This document shows positions 11,398 through 23,754 of a DNA stretch of 64,000 bases, one piece after another. The DNA is from Anniella stebbinsi. Taxonomy: Eukaryota > Chordata > Lepidosauria > Squamata > Anniellidae. The stretch covers positions 297,420,654 through 297,484,653 of the forward strand of contig JARDYH010000001.1 in NCBI GenBank assembly GCA_029215795.1. The letters are read 5' to 3'. The translations under genes and the position numbers were made by a program. The notes below the pieces were generated by a model. The model saw nothing but the letters and a program-made list of their open reading frames with translations. It ran no database searches and was not told the DNA's origin. Within the stretch, counting starts at the first letter, position 1, and every line of letters starts with the position of its first letter.

Positions 11398-12003
11398 GGG
11401 CCATCTATACGACACCACTTTACCTACTCATTCCCCTCAAGCCCTGCAGCATCACTGCTGCAAAGTGGCAACGATAGGGTTATAAGGCATAAGTGAGCAC
11501 GAGCTATCCAGCCAAGAAAAATTGCAGTGCTACTGACAGACAGCAGTAATGGGCAGCAAATATCAAAGGATCAAAAAACGTGAAAACCTTTTTTGTTTGT
11601 TTGTTTTCTGGCAACTTTACGCTGCTATAGTTCATTGAATTTATGCAATATTTATCATAACTGCCCTTACTTTCATTCCCCAGACTTTAATATTGCCATG
11701 GCAGATATTAGTAGGCTTGTTGAACCTGCCTCTTGCCCTGCATTCCTGCGCCTACCCTTTGCTGGGATCTGCCCCTAGCTATCCCCATGCTCTTAATCTG
11801 AACTGAAGCTACCACTGACAGATAACAAACAACCGTAGTGACATCGGAGCAATGTAAAAAGTTGCAGTAAAATGACACATTAAAACAGTGCAATTACGTG
11901 GGGAATGGCACGATGTGGCAGTGAGTTGGCGGCTGCGTCATTTAAACAATGGGACGCAACTGCGCAGCCACAATGGGTTATATACAGCGTATAGAGAAGC
12001 CCC
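11398..12003. mobile_element. 606-bp TIR element ('TCTATACG' family)
   Basis: Left end GGGCCATCTATACGACACC and right end complement GGGGCTTCTCTATACG, flanked by CAG on both sides. An inverted, rearranged relative spans about 17226-17844, sharing 'gccctgcattcctgc', 'cagtggtggc'-like and 'ggcggctgcgtcat' segments. The 3-bp duplication suggests a Harbinger-like MITE. No protein frame is supported. Confidence 0.75.
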
Positions 12004-12691
12004 CAGTAATATCTGCATTGATTAACAGCTGCACTCCAAGAGCTGAAGCAGAGCCCTTTCTTAGCCTTGCTATCTAAGATCATTTTAACTGGAGAAGCTG
12101 GTGATTCAATTGGTCCTACAGACTCCAACATGCAGAATGTCTGCTCTACCACCAAGTATGTCTGCTCTACCACCAAGAAAATTAGAGTAAAGTAGCACCA
12201 AAACCATCCCTTGCCTTCATTTCCCCTCACCTGCCTCCCTGCTTCTGCCACTATGTGGACGCTATGCTGAGACCAGCTCACCCATTTTCATCTGATAGAT
12301 GAAGATGTGGACTAACAGCGGGTGGGGTTATTTTAGGCATAGGGTGTTTTTTTTTCCTTTCAGAGCATTTCATATTATTTATTTGCACATGGGAAGCATG
12401 GTTGACTAGATTTTATTTATCAGCTGAGTCATTATTTCATTATGTTTCCAGCAAAACAAACATGATCTAACATAACCTTTGCATCTTTCATGATGGGAAG
12501 ATTAGCAAGCTGTCTGCACGTCGACATCTTGTGAATCTGCCCACTTGAGGGAGAGGCATTGGAAGTTTAACTTCAGATGGGGAGAACAGCAGAGGCAGGA
12601 AGCACAACACAACGGCACTTCTTGGTCTCTCAGCATCATTATCACATCTGAGGAATCAGCTCAGTGGGCTTTTCCTGCCCCTTACCTTTCT
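12004..12691. other. No gene recognised
   Basis: Nothing assignable; a direct repeat of 'tctgctctaccaccaag' at about 12140-12177 is the only local structure. Confidence 0.45.
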
Positions 12692-13226
12692 GGCTCAGTT
12701 CAGACAAGACAATAGTCAACCCAATGTGAAAACTTCACTTAACAGCTAAGTTTTTAGGAGCTACTCACCACACAACATGTTCTAACTCCACCATTGTGTG
12801 ACTGTGGGCTACTGTAGAGTTGAGTAAAATCCATCGCGGCGTTTGATTGACAGTTCCTCCGCCCTCTCTCCAACCCTGGTTCTCCGGATGGCATCCCATC
12901 AGCCATTGCTGCAAAAAAACCAATCCTGGCAGCTCTCCTAAAGCAGCGCTCCCTCCTTTCGCCGCTCTTGCCAAGGAACTCTGTTGCCGGAAGGAAAAGT
13001 CAACCCAATGGAAAACTCCACAGAGCCCACCACACAACACGCCACACAGTGGTTGTGCAGGAATTCTTCTCTGCACAGCATGGATATTCTGCATGGAGTT
13101 ATTTAAAAAAACCTCCACCGTTGCATGGAGGTTTCCCGCCAGACAATACATTTCTCAATGGTGGTGTAAAAAGTCCACTGTGGAGTTTTAAAACCACTGT
13201 TGAGAAACGTATCATCTGAACTGAGC

Positions 13227-13227
<1 letters not shown>
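12692..13227. mobile_element. 536-bp TIR element of the 'GGCTCARTT' family
   Basis: Left end GGCTCAGTTCAGACAAGACA and right end ATCATCTGAACTGAGCC, with TCT on both sides. It is a relative of the elements at 3811 and 18582: all share 'caccacacaacatgtt'-type internal text. The 114- and 128-residue frames inside are on opposite strands of the same non-coding element and I do not treat them as genes. Confidence 0.85.

Positions 13228-13229
<2 letters not shown>

Positions 13230-13267
<38 letters not shown>
13230..13267. repeat. GT microsatellite
   Basis: About nineteen uninterrupted GT units immediately next to the right target duplication of the element ending at 13227. Confidence 0.95.
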
Positions 13268-13270
<3 letters not shown>

Positions 13271-13349
13271 TGGGTCCGGTCAAGCATGCCTACACCACAT
13301 GGCAGCAGTGGGAGTACCACATCTACTTTGGAGAGTGGCCCCACATGCT

Positions 13350-13521
13350 GGCCCTATTCAGAAACAACTTAAACCATGGCTTTAACTACAGTGGTTAAGC
13401 CAGAAAGCAGGGTCATGTTCAGAAGACACCTTAAACCACAGCTTTAACTACGGTGAATAAGGCAAAAAGCCTTATTCACTGTGGTTAAAGCCGTGGTTTA
13501 AGGTGTCTTCTAAACGGGGCC
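13350..13521. mobile_element. Hairpin-forming palindromic element
   Basis: Ends GGCCCTATTCAGAA and, complemented, GGCCCCGTTTAGAA. The right half is a nearly perfect palindrome: 43-bp arms at 13421-13463 and 13469-13511 around a five-A loop, with three mismatches by eye. I could not find a matching target duplication. Confidence 0.65.
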
Positions 13522-13529
13522 ACAGTTGG

Positions 13530-15041
13530 GCTGCCATGCAGCCCCTGAGGTGTTTGCCCCAGCCCCAGCCCTGCCATACAAGGATTCCAAAAGCAGCAAG
13601 CATTTTCCAGCACCTTTGTGTAATCAAAAAGCAGCAGTGTGCAGGGCAGAATTCTGAGCATAGAAGTGGTTGGCGGGAGAAAAGATGAAGCATTACCTTC
13701 CCTCCACTGTACATTCCTCCTTCCCAAGGCAATTTCTTCATTTAAGAAAACAATGGAGGTCAGGATCCAGTTACGTTCATTTGCACGTCCTGTGTTGTTA
13801 TCTCTTTTAACAGCATGTCTATTTGGGAGGAAGGGTAACAGTAGTGCTTTTCATTTAAAAATAATAATAAAAACAACTAGTGGTAGATGATTTGTGCACT
13901 GGAGAGGCGCAGCAGGGAAAGTGTACAGGGACAGAAGATATTTTTAAAGCTCTAACATTTTGTAAAAGTTCACAAAATGGCACTGGAGTCCTTTTGCTCT
14001 TTGCTGTTCTGCAAAGAGAACTATTCAATAGTTCTTAATGCGCAAGTCCATTCTGAACGTCAATCACAGTAGCAACAGACGTGGTATCTGAAGAAGTGGG
14101 GCGGGGGGGCGGTTTACATTTCCCCATTGACAATGTATTGTGATTTGAGTACTGGGAAAATATGATACCATCATACAACAGTGCTTCACACTGTTGTTTA
14201 ATGAGAAAGAGAAAGTCTAAAGAACTAGGGCTGCTTTTCCTGGAAACAGTTCTAGGAGCTTTCCAGATATTTAGCTCATTGCGTAGCAACGAAGCAACGA
14301 CTCCCTCCTGTTTTCCAGATCCACTTCTCGCAAGCTCTCTTCCTTGGTGTTGGCAGCACTTGTTGGCACAAACACATCTTTCAGAGCTGCTCTCTCCTCT
14401 CTCTTGCTACTGTCCAATTAGAAGGCTGTCAGCAAGGAGACCATCACTCATACAGCAGCTCCTGACAGGGCTGGACACAACTGTATGGCTTCATAAGATT
14501 AAAGGGCCTTTTTTCTTTTTTTCTTGGTATTATCAGCTAGCTTTGTGCTAGCTAAAATCTAATTCCATTTCCCAGTGAATATCTACAGAACCTGTAAACA
14601 CACACACACAATAAATGCCTCGTGTAGAAAAGTTCTCAATTCCAAAAGGATGGTGGCAACTAGGAATTTAGATCATACGCTGAAACTCTGCTTATTTGGT
14701 GGGATGAGGTGAAGAGGCAACCACTTTCAGCTGGTTTTACTTGGGTAAATATGAGCCGCCTTCAATGAGTCCTGCTTTATATCTGTAGCAGTGCCCATGT
14801 AGTTTGGGGATCACATATGAATTGGGCCAGTTTGTCTTCGGTTTGAGACAACCTAGAAGGTAACAACATTTCCTTTAACCATCATCCCATCTGTTCCTTA
14901 TTGCAATCATATACCAGAATAAAAAGACTTCACACACTGGACAAGCTTAATTAGGAGGGAAAGTCCAGATTTCAAAGTTGTATTGACACTAATTTCAACT
15001 GGGCACTATGAGCTTTATTTTCTTAGGGTCCATATGACGAA
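13530..15041. other. No gene recognised
   Basis: Nothing assignable. The 129-residue frame at 14162-14551 and others show no family signature. Confidence 0.45.
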
Positions 15042-15383
15042 GAGTCTTCCTACACGAGGCATTTATTGTGCGTTCATGATTTCTCACTTCTAGTAGTTTG
15101 TGGGTGCTTTACATTGCCTTTCAGGGCCTTCCCTGTGCTTTGCAACCATTATAGTGTTGTTGTTGTTTTCTAACAAGGAAAGTTTGGTATCTCCTGATTG
15201 GCGGCACAAACTTCAAGTGTATTTCTGCAATTCTGCTATACCACACCACCACCTAGTGGTTATATAATGGAACATATAGATAGTCAGAGAAACAAAAATC
15301 CTGGTTTAAAAAAAACATGTGGAAAGGGGTCAATTTTAATCCCACAAAGAATCCAGAGGCAGAAGCCTCGTGTAGAAAAACCC
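15042..15383 (+). mobile_element. 'CTACACGAGG' family MITE, second subfamily
   Basis: Begins GAGTCTTCCTACACGAGG and ends CCTCGTGTAGAAAAACCC. The middle ('ttcaaccattatag'-like text, 'cactaggtgg' complement, 'caaagaatccagaggcagaa') matches the interrupted copy at 28617-33163 and the inverted copy at 39949-40266. Flanks are GAA and TAA, so the duplication is imperfect or has mutated. Confidence 0.75.
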
Positions 15384-17225
15384 TAAAAGGAAAGCCAAAG
15401 TGTCTGGGAAAACCTATAAAGGCTCCAAGTGTAAGAGGGAACCTCTGGATTCCAGGAAGGCCTCAGGTTCAGGCAAAACATGGACAGTAATCAGGATTCC
15501 TGCTTCTAGGGAGGGGGAGTATATCAGCAGACTTTCTCCACTGAGTTTTTGCAATCTCACAAAACTTAAATAAAACCAAAATCCTCTTATATGTGCTTGC
15601 TCCTTGGCTTGGCCTGCTGCTTTTAGGACAAAATACCTAAGAGCAGAGTAGGTTAATTATGAGATTATCAATAGGCTTTGTCCAGAGAAATGGCCGGGCA
15701 TTCCGGTTAAATGAAACAGAGAATGACAGCCCTGTACATTAACTTTATCACAGATCATAAAAATCACCTGGTAGTGCAAAAGAAATGCTGCTTTAATTTC
15801 CTGAAGCAGGAGAGAGGAATTCTGCTTTGTCAGGTGCTGCAGAGGAGTGATGATCTGCCTGGGAGCACTGATTTCTGTGTAACTGTTAGGGGACGTCCAT
15901 ATGGGCAGCATTTAAACAGTGGGTCTGTCTGGTGAAATGGGATAGTCTGAAATACACGTCGGATGATTTATAAGCCAGGCCTGCCCAAGGTGAATGCAGC
16001 TCTCAAGAGGGTCAGCATATGATCTCATGTTTTTACTGCCTGCCTCGGATAGCAAAATGGGGTAGAGGAATGTCAGTCCCCCTGGCAGGACATGTTTGGA
16101 TGACCACTTGGGCATTGCCTCTAAAAGAGGACAGATATTTGTATGAAAGTTGCATATGCTAATTTATATGTACCGATGCAAACTTAGAAATAATTAATAT
16201 AATTTAAATAGAGTTTCAATACATCTTACCATAGTAGGGAAGACTGTGAACAACTGAACTGTGTGCGTGCTCAGTCTGCTGTCCAGGTGCTAACTGTTGA
16301 TGGGCAATTCTAAGACTTTGCCTTTTTTTGGTTCTTGATCTTTAAACCAGACTTGGAACAGACAGTCCTTTAAACAGAGGACACCTTAAACAGAGGTCTG
16401 ACAGTCCTTCAATGTTCGTTACTTACTTACTAATTAAAAAATTCCTAAACTACCTTCATCCTTATGGATACCAGGGCATTAACCCCTAAACAACCCAGAG
16501 TGTCTGGATTTGGACGTCACGATAACAGCCTATGAACGGGGTGATCATACATTATTAACTGACAGTGGAGGTGAGGAGCACTTGCTCCCACTTGTGGCTG
16601 GCAAATTGTGGGTTAATAATCCACAATAAAGCTTTATGTAAGAACTGGGCCAGTTAGGTTAATGAGGCGTTGGCACAATTGATGTTGAAGTTGATGAGAG
16701 AGAGACTTCTTAAGTGTTGGCCCCTCTAGGCCCATAACTATGGGCATATTCCTGCAGTCAGCTACTCTGCTGTATTGTACTGTTGCTACTTAACAATTCA
16801 CTCATGTCAGCATGTCAGAGATGCCACATGGCAAGATGTTAAGCAGTCACTGCAAGATAAATGATCATATGGTCCTGAGCATCCAGAGACCCTTAACTAT
16901 TCAACCAGTATGGACACAAAGCTTGGGAGAAGTTTTCTGCTTTTTCTCATTATTGCAAGATCACCCAGTATTGGACTGCCTCACAGTCCAGCCATCTGAT
17001 TGTTTAGGAGGAAAATATAAACCCTTCCTAGTCAGATTAGTCATAGTTCTAGACCTTCTTTTGGCTGGCTTTAAGATCTTTCTTCTTTGACTTACCTGAC
17101 CTTTAGTCCCTGACCCTCATTCACCTATGCTTTGCCTTCCCAGGTAATGAACAGGTTTGCATGATCATGGAGGGGGAAATAAGTCATGGTAGCTTATTTC
17201 CCCAGACCCCACCCCTGTGCGTGCT
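15384..17225. other. No gene recognised; one TIR-like fragment
   Basis: A segment at about 16509-16650 has 'ggatttggacgtcacgata' and a distal 'aactgggcc', suggesting a decayed relative of the 'GGCTCARTT..GACGACAC' family. The rest is unassigned. Confidence 0.4.
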
Positions 17226-17844
17226 GGAGCTTGTCTATACGCTCTATATACTGGCTGCGTAGTGGCACTCCGTTGTTTATATGATGCAGCCGCCAACTTG
17301 CAGCCACATCGTGCTTTTCCCTGCAGTTTTTAGATGTGTTGTTTTACTGCAAGTTTTCCCATTGTTCCGATGTCACCACCGTTGGTTTTACATCTGTCAG
17401 TGGTGGCCTCAGTTTGGGTAAGAAAATGAGCGTACCTAGAGGCGGATCCCAGCGCAGGGTAGGTGCAGGAATGCAGGGCAGGGAGTGGGCTCAACAAGCC
17501 TCATAATGGCCACCATGGCGATGTAAAAGTCAGGGAACGAAAGTAAGAGCAGTTAAGATATATAACGTATAAATTAAATGAACGGCAGCAGTGCATCTAC
17601 ACTGCTACAAGCTTTCAAAGTTGCACAGAGTTGCCATTAACAAATAAAAGATTTTAGTGGTTCCTCAATATTTGCTCCCCATTCCCACCATCTGACAATG
17701 GCACTGAGATTTTCCCCAGGCTAGATTGCTTGCGCTAGTTCCTGCAGTTTAACTCTTTCAATTCTGCTTTGCAGCAGCGATGCTGCAGGGCTTTGGGGTA
17801 ATGAGTAGGCAAAGTGGTGTCATATAGACACGGTGCCAGTCCCA
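17226..17844. mobile_element. Diverged relative of the 606-bp TIR element, inverted
   Basis: Runs from GGAGCTTGTCTATACGCT to GTCATATAGACACGGTGCC. Blocks shared with 11398-12003 in reverse order include the 'ggcggctgc' area, 'catcggagcaatg' complement and 'aggcgcaggaatgcagggc'-like text. Flanking triplets do not match. Confidence 0.6.
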
Positions 17845-18214
17845 TGCTGGGGAGATTAGCATAATTCCATTTAGTAGCATGACTTGTCATGTCATGCAAA
17901 CCCGGCCATGGCGGCTTGTTGCAGTGGCTAGCAAGCCATCCAGAACCCATGGGCTGTTGTAGGGTTCTGTTGCTGGGTGGCAAACAGATAAGCCACCATG
18001 GTTTATTTCCCCTCCATGATCGTGCAAACAGGGCCACTGGCAACTTATTTCAGCTGGGTGCAGAGCTGGCCCTAACATTACGCAGAGTGAAGCAGCTAAT
18101 GCTGGGGGTCATGAAGCAACTGCAAGATGTTAGAGGACAGCTGTGTGTTTGTCCTGTGTCCTGCCTTGTGTCCCTGAAGACATAATTATTTCCCCAGTCA
18201 TCTAGGTATTAGTT

Positions 18215-18432
18215 ATGGCCCAGTTGTTGTGGGCTGCTTTTGTGGTGTTCATTCTAGGCTGTGGGGTGGAGGTGGGGAAGATTTGTGTATAGTGTACAGT
18301 GTATTGTTTTTAGCTTGTGTTTTTATGGTGTTTATTTTTATTGGTAGTGTTGTGCTGACTGTGCTATATTATGGATGTCTGTGTTTCTGTGTGTAAGTCA
18401 CTTCAAGAATTTATAAAGCAACACATAAATTT

Positions 18433-18463
<31 letters not shown>
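18215..18463 (+). mobile_element. LINE 3' tail with CAT microsatellite
   Basis: Ends 'gtaagtcacttcaagaattt' then 'ataaagcaacacataaattt', a typical LINE run-out, and is followed by about nine ATC units at 18435-18463. Confidence 0.45.
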
Positions 18464-18581
18464 GCTGCCAGATCTAGTCCCATCACCAGTGTTGAACTAA
18501 GATTCAACTATCAGTCTGGTTAGTTTTTGCACATGGGATGGAAAGGGCTGCCATCTTGTGCCTTGTCTCAGGCAACACAAT

Positions 18582-19128
18582 GGCTGCATTCGGACAACAC
18601 ATTAGTCAATGGTGGGTTAAGTAGCCAACTCACAGTTGGTTATTTTGTGGGTACTCCCCACACAACATGTTCCTACACAACTGTGGGTGGTTGGGGCTGG
18701 TGTTGAGTGGACTAATAAACCCAGCATTTGACTGACACAGCCCCCACCCCTCTCCCCATCCACCCTCCTCCCTCAGTCTTCCCAGTTCTATCCCAGCAAC
18801 CTCTGCAAGTTGCACCAGTTGTAGCAGAGTGGCAGCCGCCGCTTTGGTCGCTCTTGCCGCCAGCCTCTATGGGCTTGTGTTTTAACCCACTCACCACACA
18901 CCATTAACACACTCACCCCTCTACACAACACTTTAAACAACTGGCTTCGAGCTAAACAACTTGCAAGCCAGTTGTTTCTCTCAGTTGCTTATTTGGGCAG
19001 AATAGCATACCATCAGTAGTTTGTGAGCGGCGTGTTACCCTCCACACAACACAATAAGCAACACAACTGATGATTGTTTCTCCCCCCCCCCCCCCACCAG
19101 TTGCTTAATGTGTTGTCTGAATGCGGCC
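18582..19128. mobile_element. 547-bp TIR element of the 'GGCTCARTT' family
   Basis: Left end GGCTGCATTCGGACAACACA and right end complement GGCCGCATTCAGACAACACA, with AAT on both sides. The interior has 'ccccacacaacatgttc' and 'aactgtgggtgg', matching 12692-13227. A run of C near 19083-19095 may hide length errors. Confidence 0.85.
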
Positions 19129-19145
19129 AATGTCTTGGGCCAGCT

Positions 19146-19378
19146 TTGGCTGAGTGACTTGCTTCCCCAACTGTAGTGGGTAAAGTGCTGTGCTTGGCAA
19201 TGGAGGCTTCAAGGTTCAAATCCCTGCTTGGCCATGAAACTTGCTGGGAAATTTGGGGCAAGCTATTATCTGTTGGCCTGTCTACCTCACAGTTTGTTGT
19301 AAGGATAAATGGAATAATTCTTGAGGTCCTTGGAGGAAGAGTGGAATATGAATGTGTTAAAAATATATAATGAAGAAA
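19146..19378 (+). mobile_element. tRNA-derived SINE
   Basis: A head with an A-box-like 'gtagtgggtaaagtgct', a B-box-like 'ggttcaaatccc', then the body 'cttggccatgaaacttgctg' and 'ctacctcacag', and an A-rich tail near 19360. The same body occurs at 60885-61110. Transcription would use internal RNA polymerase III promoters; this copy is diverged. Confidence 0.65.
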
Positions 19379-19603
19379 TCCAATGCCAACATGCAAACCT
19401 CTGACTGATTGCATGCCTGCCAATCAACTGGGCTCTTGACAGTGGCAACAGATGTTCCTGGTTAGTCCCATAGCACAGACATCCCCAACAATATGCAGAG
19501 GTTTAGCATGGAGTGGTACAGATCCTGCTGGTCATATGAGTTTTGCACAGGTAGTCAAACTGCAGGGGACCCACAATGTAAATATGGCCCTGGATAAACA
19601 TAC

Positions 19604-19646
19604 AATAATAATAATAATAATAACAACAACAACAACAACAACAATA
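19604..19646. repeat. AAT/AAC compound microsatellite
   Basis: About six AAT units followed by about eight AAC units. Confidence 0.9.
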
Positions 19647-20513
19647 CAAACTACCTACAACCTACTTTCAGATAGAACATCTGCTATTAATTAATTTGGA
19701 CTCAAATTCTGTTACAATTAAGTAAGCTCCACCAAAGGCAGAAAAGTTTTTTAAAAATACATTTACTGTGGCTTTGCAGCAGTGTGGCTGAGAATAGAAT
19801 TGGACTCAAGAAGATTTAAAGATAAATTCCACTTGGGATTATTGAAGCTTCTATTGAGGTAGGTGGGATACTTACAACATCATGGTATTCTTTGGAATGG
19901 ATAGAAATCTTTGTTAGATCGCTCTGCTTTCCATCTATATTTAATCAAACCATTGCATTGTAATCAGCTCTGATTCTAAGCCTCTATCTGAAGACTAAGC
20001 TTAGAAAATAAAATGATTTAACATGTTGTTTCCTTCCTCATTTCTGCGCTGGTTTAATGTATTTCACAATATTTGCCACTCCTTTTTCTACAGAGTGAAC
20101 GTTTTGTGCTGTTCAATTCAGTAGTTTGTTAGGACTTTTCTGCAAAGTCATTTTTGGGTGGCAAAATGTTGACACGTTTCTCCTGATTACATTTTGTTGT
20201 GTGAACTGCACATTTCTCAGCACACAAACCTCAAAGTGCCTGGGAATATGTGGCTCTTTATCCAGATAGCTCACTCATTGGTGTTGTGTCGGATTGCTAT
20301 ACAGAATAAGGCTGTGCGCGAGTCATACAGGACACCATTGTGTGACATTTGTGCTGATTAATGATGCACTTCCCCCACCCCATTGTCAATGTCATTTTGA
20401 GAAATTCTATTTTTTTAAGAAAACAATTATCTTCATTTTGTAATTTCTTTGGTTGTAATGTGCCTCCTCACTGTGCAAAGCTAGAACTAGAGTGCCTGTC
20501 TAATTATTTTTAA

Positions 20514-20515
<2 letters not shown>
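19647..20515. other. No gene recognised
   Basis: AT-rich and unassigned. Confidence 0.45.
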
Positions 20516-20517
<2 letters not shown>

Positions 20518-20544
<27 letters not shown>

Positions 20545-21048
20545 TTAAAAACATTTCTTGGCCGCTTTTCAGGGCAGGAGCCCTCATAAGGTGGCTTTCA
20601 ACAATAAAATACAGTAAAAACATTAAAAGCAATAAAAACATAATAACAATAAAATAGGAATTAAAACCGACAATAAAACCAGCAATAACAGTACTCATCA
20701 TGGGAAGGCCACGGTAAAATAAAATGTTTTTAAGGCCTTCTTAAAAGCCTGCAAGGATGGTGCATGGCAGACCTCTGATGAGAGTTTGTTCCAGAGGTTT
20801 GGGGCCACTGCAGAGAAGGCCCTCTCCCGTGTAGACATCCACCTAATTGTTCTCACAGGTGGGCACATGAGATAGGCCTCTCTTTCTGATCTAAAAGTGT
20901 GGGCAGGCTGATATGGGTGAAGGCAATCCTTCAAGTAACTAGGTCCCAAACCATTTAGAGCTTTAAACTGGTCAAAACCAGCACTTTCAATTGGGCTCAG
21001 AAACATAGTGAAGAGTAGCTGTGAAGAGTAGCTTCCTTCCCAATGCAC
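20518..21048 (-). pseudogene. L2-type LINE 3' fragment
   Basis: Minus-strand copy ending in a TTTA microsatellite (20518-20548), with a 116-residue frame at 20698-21048. The frame has FKALNGLGPSYLKDCL and then TRERAFSAVAPNLWNKLS, corresponding to the C-terminal YKALHGLGPQYLMERL and TRERAFSVGAPQLWNDLP of the intact protein at 29567-32605. This is a 5'-truncated insertion; only the end of the polymerase protein is left. Confidence 0.8.
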
Positions 21049-21049
21049 A

Positions 21050-22061
21050 TTGCCCTACCATTTCATGAACCTTTATTTTACTGGCTTATTTAAGACTTAG
21101 GATGGCAACGCACCCTTTCCCCTAACCACCAATTGTCTGGTTGTTTTCTGGGTTTGTGCCATTTTTTCCGCATTCTATAAAGTTGAAATTGAAATGCCTC
21201 TCTTAAGGCATAGTTACTTGGCAATAAGAGCTTTAAGGTAAAACAGGCTGATAGTTTTAGTCCCGCCCCTTTGGCCTGGCACATTTCGTCTCTGGCCCCA
21301 ACCATCACTGGAATGTGAGGCCCAAGAGCATTTCCGAAATGGAATTCATCCCCTGAAAGACGTTCAACACCCGTTTTCTAGATCATGATCCAGTCAAAAT
21401 TAAATTCCCTTATATCCCATTGAAATCAATTGATCATGAAGTCTATCTTGCTTGTAGGTTTTCCATAGGCACCTAGTTGGCCGCTACAGGAAACACGATA
21501 CTGGACTAAGTAGGTCTTTGGTCTTATTCAACAAGGCTCCTCTACATTTCTCAACTTTGGCTAGATTATTGTGCATTTTGTCAAATTTAATTCTGTGGAG
21601 GTTATATGTCCCTCCTTTCCTGTGCCAGAACACGCAATGACCTACATTTTTGTTATTTGTATTTTTATATTTATTAGCCATTCTTTTCTAATAGATCAAG
21701 GTGATGTATAAAGCTGAACAGTATTGTATCAGGGCTTGTGAGAGTGTCAAAGAATAAAATGCATTGAAATACATTTTGTTTGACAGTGTGGAAAGGTCCT
21801 CAATATTTGTTAGGAAATCACTCATTTCCTAGTAGATCATTATCTTGGTTCTCCACTTGGGATGGATGATGCTATGCCAAAGCAATGCACTGTATCTGAA
21901 ATTGCATAACTATCAATAGGATAGTAAATCCTGACATGAGTTTCTATAGGATTAAACTAGCAAACTCTCTCATACTGAAGATGCATAGTGCCACCCACTG
22001 CTTCACTTTTTTCCTTTGCTCCGTCCTTGTACAGCATAATTCTAAACATATCACTCACTTA
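21050..22061. other. No gene recognised
   Basis: No coding or repeat signature that I can support. Confidence 0.45.
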
Positions 22062-22345
22062 GAATTTTCTACACGAGGCATTTGTTGTGTGTTTGTCATT
22101 CCCTACTCATGGTTGTTTACAGGTTCTTTAGATACTGTTGTGAACCTCCAGTTTCATTTCCATTTTTAACAGCACTTTTGGCAAGGGTTTTTAGAGCAGG
22201 AAATGCAGTATTATTCATGAAAGCGAAAGGAAACACTATTTCCATTTATGTAATTACATTGTTCCATTATACTACAGTGCCACCTAGAGGTAATGGAGCA
22301 GAAGAGCAGGAAAGGAAATGCTCTTTGTGTAGTGACTTTTTTCAG
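22062..22345 (+). mobile_element. Right-truncated 'CTACACGAGG' family MITE
   Basis: Starts GAATTTTCTACACGAGG after TTA and follows the family order ('ctccagtttcatttcc', 'gccacctagaggt', 'caggaaaggaaatgctc'). The last ~60 bp, including the right terminus, cannot be found. Confidence 0.7.
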
Positions 22346-22719
22346 GTTTAAAGTGTGCTACTGTAAGAACAGATTTTTTTATGCTCTTACTGAGATTATA
22401 GAAAAGAAATTGCTATTTAGACTAATGTTTCCTCTTTTGAGGATACAAAATACTCTTTGATTTATGACCAATATGAAATAGAGGAAAGGATATCTTGTTT
22501 CTAGTATAATCAAAACAAAAAATACATTAACTAATCACCTACATGCTGAGAAAGCAAGGCCACAAGCCTTCATATACCTGCTCTGTATGTAGGCCTCCGT
22601 ATGTAGTTTTGTTCTTGCAAGTGAAGTTCATGATGGGATTGGAATGATGTATGTAACTGAATGTGCTGTAATACTGAAACTGCTTAATTGGAAGGAAATG
22701 CTTAATTGGATTTTCTAAC

Positions 22720-23023
22720 TGTCAAGACTTTTTTGATACAGCATGAGACAAATAAGATAGCTTGATAAGGAGGACTGACCATCCAGGTCAATCTGACATT
22801 GCTAGAAGAGTTATGTGCCACCTTTGATAAAGGATAATGATCTATCTTAGTTTTGCTTTAGAATGTTGCCAACTGCTAATTGGTTAAGATGTTACTATGT
22901 ATAAATATATCTGCTTTTCACATTGCCAGTTGAGTTCTTTGTCTGTAGGACTCTCTTCATACAGCTGTATTACGCTCAATAAAACAGGTGCCTTACAACC
23001 AAAGTGGATTTTTATCCTTGACA
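22720..23023 (+). mobile_element. Probable solo LTR
   Basis: A 304-bp segment bounded by TGTCAAG and CTTGACA, a perfect 7-bp inverted repeat starting TG and ending CA as LTRs do. Inside, in the right order, are a TATAAATA box (near 22900) and an AATAAA polyadenylation signal (near 22979), about 75 bp apart. No second LTR, primer-binding site or retroviral coding sequence is nearby. The flanking bases do not show a clear 4-6-bp duplication. An endogenous retrovirus or other LTR retrotransposon could be the source. Confidence 0.55.
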
Positions 23024-23407
23024 ATGCCTTTAACTATAGAAATATATATCCAAGCTAGGTAGTCCTATAATATGCTTGATCCCAGTAGCAAAGAAACGTT
23101 TTAATTCTGACCAGCCTCCATCCTTTAATAGTGTTATTCCCAACACAGAAGTTAATGATTGCAAGAGACATTGGGAAACCTCTAAAGAATACGAGGCTGA
23201 ACATGCCTGAATATAGTTTGAGAAAAGTATAAACAGTTTCATAGAGGTTTATATCGTTTCAAAATCCTGCAAAACTTATTTGACCAGACGACAGTGACAC
23301 CACCTCTAGTAACACATCAAAGGATGTGTGTGTACACACTATGGGAACCTAAGCCTCTCCTAGCCCTTTTTCAAACCTTCTAAAACTATTATTTGTCTCT
23401 AATCTTA

Positions 23408-23730
23408 GGGCTTTTCTACATGAGGGTGTTAATCCACTGCATCTACTTTTGGTTTCACTGCAGAACTGAGATCTGAGAAGTACATGAAGAGCATTTCCTT
23501 TCTTGCTTTTCTGCTACATAACCTCTAGGTGGCACTGTGATAGAGCGGAATAGCACAAATACAACACTTTCAGAAATAATATTCCATTTTCCTTGCTCTA
23601 AAAAACTTGACGAAAGTGCAGTTTACAAGCAAAACTGAAACTGAGTGATATGCAACACTGTCTAAAGAACTTATAAACAACCGTGAGGGGAATGGTGAGT
23701 GCACAATGGATGCCTCATGTAGAAAAGCTC
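23408..23730 (-). mobile_element. 'CTACACGAGG' family MITE, complete reference copy
   Basis: A 323-bp element from GGGCTTTTCTACATGAGG to CCTCATGTAGAAAAGCTC with TTA on both sides. It is in inverse orientation to the copies at 3242 and 22062, and it is the complete copy used to recognise the interrupted ones. No open frame of note. Confidence 0.85.
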
Positions 23731-23754
23731 TTAAATTGAAAAAGAAGATAGATC

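Noticed and set aside
12765..13191. 128- and 114-residue frames on opposite strands
   Set aside because: Both lie in the non-coding TIR element at 12692-13227 and are not kept in its relatives at 3811 and 18582.
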